Source: Craterilacuibacter sinensis
GTDB taxonomy: Bacteria > Pseudomonadota > Gammaproteobacteria > Burkholderiales > Chromobacteriaceae
Direction of reading: 5' to 3'
Assembly: GCF_009831765.1 (NCBI RefSeq)
Contig: NZ_WSSB01000010.1
Location: forward strand, 28,759-92,758
Length of the DNA stretch: 64,000 bases
Under the pieces are notes generated by a model that saw nothing but the letters and a program-made list of their open reading frames with translations, was not told the DNA's origin and made no database searches. Positions 58,176 through 64,000 of the stretch are shown here, in pieces. Position 1 is the first letter of the stretch. The number at the start of each line of letters is the position of its first letter. The translations under genes were made by a program, and so were the position numbers.

Positions 58176-60662
58176 ATGCAAAAAAAGCGACTCGCCATTC
58201 TGGCTGTCACGCTATCCATGGCATCTGCCCATGCGTTGACGCCGGAGCAAATCGCACTGGCACGCCAGTATGGCGCCAGCGAAGCACAAATTCAGGCGGC
58301 TTCCGCCAGTGCTGCACAATCTGCGACCTCACCTTCCGAAGCCGCACCAGCACTCGCCCCCACCATACAGCCGCGCACAACAGCTGCTACCGCCAGCAAG
58401 GCAGGCGAACCTTTCGGTTACAGCCTGTTTGCCGGCATGCCGACCAGCAACACCCCGCTTTCCGACTTGCCGGTTCCGGATGACTATCTGATCGGCCCCG
58501 GTGACGAACTGAAAATCCAGTTGTACGGTAAGGAAAATGCTCTGCATACGCTGCGCGTCGGCCGGCAGGGCAATATCGACTTCCCTGGTTTGGGCCCGAT
58601 TTATGTAGCCGGTAATAGCTACCAGCAAGTCGCTGTCGACCTGATCAGCCGCATCAAGTCGCAAATGCTGGGGGTAGACGTATTCGTATCCATGGGTGCC
58701 CTGCGCATGATGCAGATCACCGTGACCGGCGAAGCCTTCAAACCCGGTGCCTACAACGTCAATGCCCTCACCACCATTACTCAGGCCCTGCAGGCTGCGG
58801 GTGGTTTGAATACAGGCGGCAGCCTGCGCAAGATCCAGGTCAAACGCAATGGCCGCGTCGTACAGGAAATGGATCTGTACCAACTGCTACTGAGGGGAGA
58901 CAACAAGGCCGACATCCGCCTGCGTGCCGGCGATGTGGTGTTTATTCCTGCCAAAGGCCCCAGCGTATCCATCGATGGTTTGGTACGCCGTCCGGCTATT
59001 TACGAGCTTCGCGGCAGAACCTCGCTCAACGAGATGATCGCTTTGGGTGGAGGACTCAAGCCGGAGGCACAGAACGAAGTGCGCATCACGCGCCAAAGCG
59101 AAACCGGCCCGCAACTGTTCAATATCAACACCGGCAGCCGGCAGGCCGCCTCCTTCACTATCCGCGATGGCGATGCAGTGTCGGCGCTACGCGTATCCGA
59201 CACCTTCAATAATGCAGTGGTGCTTAAGGGCGCGGTTCTGCACGCCGGACCAGCCAGCTTCAAGCCGGGCATGCGCATCAACCAGTTGATCAGCAGCCCG
59301 GAAAAAGACCTGCTAACCAGCATCGATCTGGAATACGGTGTCGTGGTACGGGAAGTCGATGCATCCCGCCGCATCCAGGTGTTGCAGTTCAAGCCGGGCG
59401 AGGCCATGCGCAACCCGGGCAGCCGCCATAACCTGACCCTGCAAAAACGCGACCAGATCATCCTGTTTGCCAGCGATACCCATGATAATTTTGCCAAAAA
59501 TCTGGCAGGCAGTGGAGCTAGTCAGGATTCAAGTATTACGCTGGGACAGCTAGCTCAGAAGACACAAATCGAAGCAGCTCTGGATAACAGTCGCGAAAGC
59601 CTGCTGGCCGATGTAATCAGCCAGCTCAAACTGCAAGCCGGCCCCGAGCAGGCGGTACAGATCGTCGAAATCCGTGGCGAAGTGCGCTTTCCCGGTATCT
59701 ATCCGCTGCCGCGCAATGGTGTTTTTTCCGATCTGATCACGGCGGCAGGGGGGCGCACCGAGGCGGCCGACCGCATAGAGCTCAGCCGTTATCTTGCCAA
59801 TGGCCGCGAACTCAAGCTGACACATAACAGCTTCGATATTCCACTAAATGATACGGAGGCCGAGCGCCTGCTGACCCAGCCGCTGCAATCCAAAGACCGG
59901 CTGAACGTACTGGCCCAGCCCGAATGGCGTGAAGAAATTACCGTCAAACTGGAAGGCGAAGTGCGCTATCCGGGCAGCTATGTGGTCAAACGCGGCGAGA
60001 TGCTCAGCCAGCTGATCCGCCGCGCTGGTGGCCTCACCAGCTTCAGCAACCCGCAAGGTGCCATCTTTACCCGTGAAAGCCTGCGCGAGCAGGAGCAGGA
60101 AAACCTACGTCGCCTGAATGAAGAACTGCGTGCCGAGATGTCCTACGCCCAGTTGCGCAGCCAAGGCAACCCGCTGGCACAAAAAACCGACCCAAGTAGT
60201 GGCATCAAGCTGGCCGAGCAACTGGAAAACACCAAGGCTCTGGGCCGTCTGGTCATCAATGGCCCGGCCGTACTGGCAGGCGACAAGTCTTTCGACATCC
60301 TGCTGGAAAACCAGGACCGCCTGTTTATTCCGCAACAGCGCAATAGCGTCAGCATCATTGGCGAAGTGCAGTTCCCGTCCAACCACACCTATCAGCGCGA
60401 TCTGGACATGCAGGACTACCTAGAGCGTGCCGGCGGCGCCAAAAAGCGCGCCGACACCAGCCGCGTGTATATCGTCAAGGCCGACGGCTCGGTACGCATG
60501 CCGAGCGGGAACTGGATCTACACAAGCACGCCGCGTGTCGAAGCCGGCGACACCATCGTAGTGCCAGCTGATATCGAGAGCCGCGACTCGCTAGCCACCT
60601 GGACCGCCGTCACCCAGATCATGTATCAGCTAGGTGTCGCATGGGCGGCGATCAAACCATGA
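58176..60662 (+). CDS. multi-SLBB polysaccharide export protein (Wza/GfcE-like, long form)
   Basis: An 828-residue exported protein. The signal peptide ends at ASAHA. The Poly_export domain is at about 97-185 (PDDYLIGPGDELKIQLYGKENALHTLRV). At least five SLBB modules follow, each with a GxV-x-PG-Y-like start (VTGEAFKPGAYNVN; IRGEVRFPGIYPL; LEGEVRYPGSYVV; IIGEVQFPSNHTY). It should form the periplasm-spanning export channel. No lipobox is seen, unlike Wza. Length recalls OtnA/WbfF-type exporters. Its stop overlaps the next start by 4 bases. Confidence 0.85.
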   Translation: MQKKRLAILAVTLSMASAHALTPEQIALARQYGASEAQIQAASASAAQSATSPSEAAPALAPTIQPRTTAATASKAGEPFGYSLFAGMPTSNTPLSDLPVPDDYLIGPGDELKIQLYGKENALHTLRVGRQGNIDFPGLGPIYVAGNSYQQVAVDLISRIKSQMLGVDVFVSMGALRMMQITVTGEAFKPGAYNVNALTTITQALQAAGGLNTGGSLRKIQVKRNGRVVQEMDLYQLLLRGDNKADIRLRAGDVVFIPAKGPSVSIDGLVRRPAIYELRGRTSLNEMIALGGGLKPEAQNEVRITRQSETGPQLFNINTGSRQAASFTIRDGDAVSALRVSDTFNNAVVLKGAVLHAGPASFKPGMRINQLISSPEKDLLTSIDLEYGVVVREVDASRRIQVLQFKPGEAMRNPGSRHNLTLQKRDQIILFASDTHDNFAKNLAGSGASQDSSITLGQLAQKTQIEAALDNSRESLLADVISQLKLQAGPEQAVQIVEIRGEVRFPGIYPLPRNGVFSDLITAAGGRTEAADRIELSRYLANGRELKLTHNSFDIPLNDTEAERLLTQPLQSKDRLNVLAQPEWREEITVKLEGEVRYPGSYVVKRGEMLSQLIRRAGGLTSFSNPQGAIFTRESLREQEQENLRRLNEELRAEMSYAQLRSQGNPLAQKTDPSSGIKLAEQLENTKALGRLVINGPAVLAGDKSFDILLENQDRLFIPQQRNSVSIIGEVQFPSNHTYQRDLDMQDYLERAGGAKKRADTSRVYIVKADGSVRMPSGNWIYTSTPRVEAGDTIVVPADIESRDSLATWTAVTQIMYQLGVAWAAIKP

Positions 60663-61660
60663 CCAATATGCAAAACGAAATGACTCAGCCAATTACGCAT
60701 GAACAGGACGACGAGATTGATCTGCTCGAACTATTCAAGACCCTGCGGCAGGGCAAATGGCTGATTATCGCCAGTACCCTTGTGTCCACCGCCATCTCCG
60801 TGATGGTGGCGCTGAATATGCCCAATATCTACCAGTCCAGAGTGCTGCTGGCACCGGCAGAAAGCGAATCCGGCGGCGGCCTGGCCGCGCTGGCCGGGCA
60901 AATGGGTGGCTTGGCCAGTTTAGCCGGGGTCAGCTTGGGCGAGGGCAAGGCAGGCAAGAGCGACATTGCCGTCGAAATCGGCAAGTCGCGCCAGTTCGTC
61001 ACCCACTTTATCCGCAGCCATCAGCTAGAAGTGCCGTTGATGGCCGCTACCAAGTGGGACCAACAAAGCGGGCAACTGGTGATAAACAGCGAGCTGTACG
61101 ATGCGCAACAGAAGAAATGGGTGCGCGAAGTCAAGGAGGGCACCTCGCTCGAGCCTACGGATTGGGAGTTATATAAGGCATTCAGCGAGCTGATGGCACT
61201 GGAAAAGGACAAAAAATCGGGACTGGCCACGCTGAGCATAGACTTCTATTCGCCGCTGCTGACCAAGCAATGGGCCGACTGGTTCGTCCATGACCTGAAT
61301 CAGGCGGTACGCGAGCGCGATCAGGTGGAAGCACGCAAGAACATCGACTATCTGCACAAGCAGCAGGCACAGACTGCGTTGGCCTCTATGCAGACCGTGT
61401 TCTCGCAGTTGATCGAGCAGCAGACCAAGACGCTGATGCTGGCCGAGGTGCAGCAAGAATATGCCTTCAAAACCATAGACCCTGCCGTCGTACCGGAAGA
61501 AAAGCTCAAACCCAAGCGCGCGCTGATCGTTGCACTGGGTACGCTGACCGGCGGTTCTATCGGCATACTGCTGGTACTGGTACGTAGCCTGTTGCGTTCG
61601 CGTAAGGCGTCCGAGACCAAAGCCAGCGACCATGAATACGTACTAAGTAAAGTTGGCTGA
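60659..61660 (+). CDS. Wzz-type chain-length determinant protein 1
   Basis: A 333-residue polysaccharide co-polymerase. A cytoplasmic N-terminus (EQDDEIDLLELFKTLRQGKW) is followed by a helix at about 38-58 (LIIASTLVSTAISVMVAL), a large periplasmic helical domain with a VEARKNIDYLHKQQAQTALASM stretch, a Pro-rich motif (PEEKLKPKRALI), and a second helix. No Walker motifs or Tyr-rich tail, so not a Wzc kinase. The ATG overlaps the exporter stop (ATGA). Confidence 0.85.
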   Translation: MTNMQNEMTQPITHEQDDEIDLLELFKTLRQGKWLIIASTLVSTAISVMVALNMPNIYQSRVLLAPAESESGGGLAALAGQMGGLASLAGVSLGEGKAGKSDIAVEIGKSRQFVTHFIRSHQLEVPLMAATKWDQQSGQLVINSELYDAQQKKWVREVKEGTSLEPTDWELYKAFSELMALEKDKKSGLATLSIDFYSPLLTKQWADWFVHDLNQAVRERDQVEARKNIDYLHKQQAQTALASMQTVFSQLIEQQTKTLMLAEVQQEYAFKTIDPAVVPEEKLKPKRALIVALGTLTGGSIGILLVLVRSLLRSRKASETKASDHEYVLSKVG

Positions 61661-61671
61661 AGCACGGGGAA

Positions 61672-61738
61672 GCAGGATGACACGCCTCATCCTGCCACTT
61701 TCGGCGGTAGAGCGATCCTTGAATATACCAAAGGTATA
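61672..61738 (+). promoter_or_regulatory. structured leader between the two wzz genes
   Basis: GCAGGATGA-CACGCC-TCATCCTGC (61672-61695) is a 9-6-9 hairpin. GGCGGTAG (61703-61710) matches the core of the ops element used by RfaH. TATACC-AAA-GGTATA (61724-61738) is a 6-3-6 palindrome. The hairpin lacks a T-run. The 116-base gap may hold a promoter or a read-through control. Confidence 0.35.
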
Positions 61739-61776
61739 AACAATACTGTTTCTATCGATCCCCTGCGAGATTCAGC

Positions 61777-62889
61777 ATGCCCAATCGCCCTGTCGCACCA
61801 ATAGAACAACAAGACGACGAAATCGACCTGGCCGAACTCGTCGCCAAACTATGGCAAGGCAGGCTAATCATTGCCGGTGTCACCACGCTGTCCATCGCCG
61901 TTGCCGGTACTTACGCTCTGATGGTCAAAGAGGAGTGGACATCACGGGCCACCATAGAACAACCTCGCGCAGAAGACCTAGGTGATTACTATCAGGCACA
62001 ACAGCAATTGTGGCGGATAGCCAATAATGACTCAGCTAACGACGACAAGGGCTCTGCCGTTGAGAAAAAGAAACGCCTGGAGATTACAGAAGTCAGCAAA
62101 CAGGTATTCGATAGTACGATTACCCAGTTAAGCTCTCCCGATGCCCGCCGGGCATTCTGGCAAGGCAGTGACTACTACCGGCAGCAAGCAACAAAATTAG
62201 GCTCGGAGCGTGCGCAAAAAGCGCTGTTGGAAAAGTTGTCACTAGAAGATATCAAGCTGACGTCGCCCGATCAGAAAAAACAGCTCTACCACCAGATCGA
62301 AATCACCGCAGAAACACCAGAAGTGGCCCAGCAATTACTGAACACCTATATGGCGCAAATCAACCGCAGCGTCTGGGCAGCCAAGGCACGCGAATATCAG
62401 GTCACCAGCAACACCCTGAAGCTGGACTTGCAGGATGAAAAACAAAACCTTGCCCTACAGCAGCAAGCCCAAGACCGCAGTCTGCTGGAAGCAACACAAA
62501 GAGCTCGCGATACGGCAGCGCGTGGCGGCGTCGGCACATTCAAGGGCAGCAGTTACCAGACTATAGAAAAACCGGAAATGCTGTTTTTGCTGGGTACCCG
62601 TTCTCTGCAAGCCCGTATCGATTCGCTCAAGCAAACCGACAAAACCCCTTATCCAGCCCGCTATTACCAGTTGGATAATCACCTCAAACAGATAGATTTA
62701 CTACCAGCGCTGAAGGGCAGCAAGCAGAGCTTCCATTACCTAGAGGCACCGACCCTGCCCATCACCCGCGACAAACCCAAGCGCGCGCTCATCATGGCGT
62801 TGGGCGCGATTGCCGGCCTGATGCTGGGCAGCCTGATTGTACTGGGTCGCGGCGCGTTTTCATCATTACGCGGTAAACTGGGCAAATAA
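61777..62889 (+). CDS. Wzz-type chain-length determinant protein 2 (WzzB/FepE family)
   Basis: A 370-residue co-polymerase. The N-terminus [24 protein letters not shown] copies the layout of the first Wzz. Helix 1 is at about 33-50, a Lys/Glu/Gln-rich coiled periplasmic domain follows, and [21 protein letters not shown] leads into helix 2. Low similarity to its neighbour outside the ends suggests a different partner or chain length. The DEIDL motif is typical of the O-antigen WzzB class. Confidence 0.82.
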   Translation: MPNRPVAPIEQQDDEIDLAELVAKLWQGRLIIAGVTTLSIAVAGTYALMVKEEWTSRATIEQPRAEDLGDYYQAQQQLWRIANNDSANDDKGSAVEKKKRLEITEVSKQVFDSTITQLSSPDARRAFWQGSDYYRQQATKLGSERAQKALLEKLSLEDIKLTSPDQKKQLYHQIEITAETPEVAQQLLNTYMAQINRSVWAAKAREYQVTSNTLKLDLQDEKQNLALQQQAQDRSLLEATQRARDTAARGGVGTFKGSSYQTIEKPEMLFLLGTRSLQARIDSLKQTDKTPYPARYYQLDNHLKQIDLLPALKGSKQSFHYLEAPTLPITRDKPKRALIMALGAIAGLMLGSLIVLGRGAFSSLRGKLGK

Positions 62890-62951
62890 GAATGCGATGG
62901 GTGCCCGCGCAGCCGCGCCCATCCTCCCACCCCCAAAAAAAGGAGCCCACC

Positions 62952-63956
62952 ATGATCCTCGTCACCGGCGGTGCCGGTTATATCGGCAGCCATACCTGCG
63001 TCCAGCTATTGCAAGCCGGACAGCAACTGGTGGTGCTCGACAATCTAAGCAATAGCAAGCCCGAGGCGCTGCGACGGGTGGAAAAGATCACCGGCAAACA
63101 AGTGCTGTTTGTCGAGGGCGATATTCTCGACCGAGAAAAGCTGGATCTGGTGTTCCGCTACCCGATCAAGGCGGTGATCCACTTTGCCGGTCTCAAGGCG
63201 GTGGGCGAGTCGGTGGCGCAACCGCTGGCGTATTACAACAACAATGTCTGCGGCACCCTCAAACTATTGCAGGCGATGCAGCACCATGGCGTGAAAAACC
63301 TAGTGTTTTCCTCCAGCGCCACCGTCTATGGCGACCCGGCCTCCACCCCGATCCGCGAAGATTTTCCGCTATCGGCCACCAACCCGTACGGGCGCAGCAA
63401 GCTGATGGTGGAAGACATGTTACGCGACCTGGTCAAGGCCGAACCGGAGTGGAATATCGCCATCCTGCGCTACTTCAACCCGGTGGGTGCCCACGCCAGC
63501 GGCCTGATCGGAGAAGACCCGAACGGCATTCCCAACAACCTGATGCCCTTCGTGTCGCAAGTGGCCATCGGCCAACGCGAACAACTGTCTGTTTTCGGCA
63601 ACGACTACCCCACCCCGGATGGCACCGGCGTACGCGACTACATCCACGTTGAAGACCTGGCCCGCGGCCATCTGGCCGCCCTTGCTGCCTTACAAACCCG
63701 GGGCGGACTGCTCACCGTCAACCTCGGTACCGGTCAGGGCTATTCGGTGCTGGACATGGTCAAGGCCTTCGAAATCGCCAGCGGCCGCAACGTGCCGTAT
63801 CAGATCGTACCGCGCCGCGCCGGAGATATCGCCGAATGCTGGGCCGACCCGAGCACCGCCCGCGAGCTATTGGGCTGGCAAGCCGAAAAGACCCTGCAGG
63901 ATATGTGCAACGACAGTTGGCGCTGGCAAAGCCTGAATCTGAAGGGTTATGCCTGA
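62952..63956 (+). CDS. galE: UDP-glucose 4-epimerase
   Basis: A 334-residue extended SDR. NAD-binding [11 protein letters not shown] at the start, active site Ser in [11 protein letters not shown] and Y-x3-K in [12 protein letters not shown], then [10 protein letters not shown] and the sugar-binding [13 protein letters not shown]. It interconverts UDP-glucose and UDP-galactose, giving precursor for the polysaccharide made by the locus. AGGAG precedes the ATG at 62952. Transferases are expected past the right edge. Confidence 0.96.
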   Translation: MILVTGGAGYIGSHTCVQLLQAGQQLVVLDNLSNSKPEALRRVEKITGKQVLFVEGDILDREKLDLVFRYPIKAVIHFAGLKAVGESVAQPLAYYNNNVCGTLKLLQAMQHHGVKNLVFSSSATVYGDPASTPIREDFPLSATNPYGRSKLMVEDMLRDLVKAEPEWNIAILRYFNPVGAHASGLIGEDPNGIPNNLMPFVSQVAIGQREQLSVFGNDYPTPDGTGVRDYIHVEDLARGHLAALAALQTRGGLLTVNLGTGQGYSVLDMVKAFEIASGRNVPYQIVPRRAGDIAECWADPSTARELLGWQAEKTLQDMCNDSWRWQSLNLKGYA

Positions 63957-64000
63957 GGCTCGGGACTCGGGACTCGGGACTCGGGACTCGGGACTCGGGA
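63957..64000. repeat. tandem heptanucleotide repeat CTCGGGA (about six units, cut by window end)
   Basis: Six or so perfect copies of CTCGGGA begin directly after the galE stop and run off the edge. Five or more GGG runs at 7-base spacing could form a G-quadruplex. It belongs to the same family as 16789-16883 and 52310-52400, and a C-rich arm may follow outside the window. Confidence 0.8.

Noticed and set aside
61703..61710. GGCGGTAG as a true RfaH ops element
   Set aside because: The 8-base word also occurs by chance inside the phoX-like gene (near 7240 and 7595), and the bases after the core do not match the longer ops sequence; kept only as a weak note.

Overview
The window is a GC-rich chromosomal segment (roughly 60% by eye) of a betaproteobacterium. 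It most likely belongs to the Neisseriales, family Chromobacteriaceae. Pointers are the order pilB-pilC-pilD-coaE-zapD-yacG, a neisserial-type porin, a separate petABC bc1 operon, SspA/SspB and the tRNA-fMet sequence. The genus cannot be fixed from the sequence alone. Nearly all of it is core genome; no rRNA, CRISPR array, prophage or intact insertion sequence was seen.

Layout. 1-6599 (minus) is a type II secretion operon gspC-D-E-F-G-H-I that runs off the left edge. 7036-9120 (plus) is a Tat-exported PhoX-type phosphatase behind a Pho box; a second copy of the 3' end of the neighbouring acyl-CoA dehydrogenase gene lies upstream of it. 9188-12825 (minus) is etfB-etfA-acyl-CoA dehydrogenase with a PsrA-like operator. 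13062-16786 holds a PhaJ/MaoC hydratase, an acetyltransferase, queG, tsaE and amiC. 16883-23636 (minus) is a CNNM/CBS transporter gene followed by pilB-C-D-coaE-zapD-yacG. Then come a porin, a photolyase, a CcsA/HemX-like membrane protein, ffh and purB.

30468-40418 is the most unusual block. A CntA/CntB-like Rieske monooxygenase pair (carnitine or quaternary-amine type) and a seven-part operon (basic amino-acid ABC transporter, AruH-like aminotransferase, AruI-like 2-ketoarginine decarboxylase) lie on either side of one PAS-sigma54 activator gene. Both operons have good -24/-12 promoters, and the first has an enhancer-like palindrome upstream. This suggests an inducible pathway for a nitrogen-rich betaine or guanidino compound.

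40482-41283 (minus) is a tandem array of seven initiator tRNA genes, several with substitutions at conserved positions, under one strong promoter. 41364-45439 (minus) carries uppP, dsbA, a SPOR protein, comM and ubiK. 45719-47390 is glnK-amtB with two NtrC-like sites and a sigma54 promoter. 47523-51415 (minus) holds sspB-sspA and petABC. Then come a Nif3-family protein and groESL with a perfect CIRCE operator.

54920-63956 (plus) is the start of an exopolysaccharide or group-4-capsule-like locus: a GfcA-like Ala/Thr-rich peptide, an outer-membrane YjbH protein fused to a PAP2 phosphatase, a multi-SLBB Wza-like exporter, two Wzz-type chain-length regulators and galE. The window ends in a tandem heptanucleotide repeat that belongs to a family seen at two other intergenic sites.
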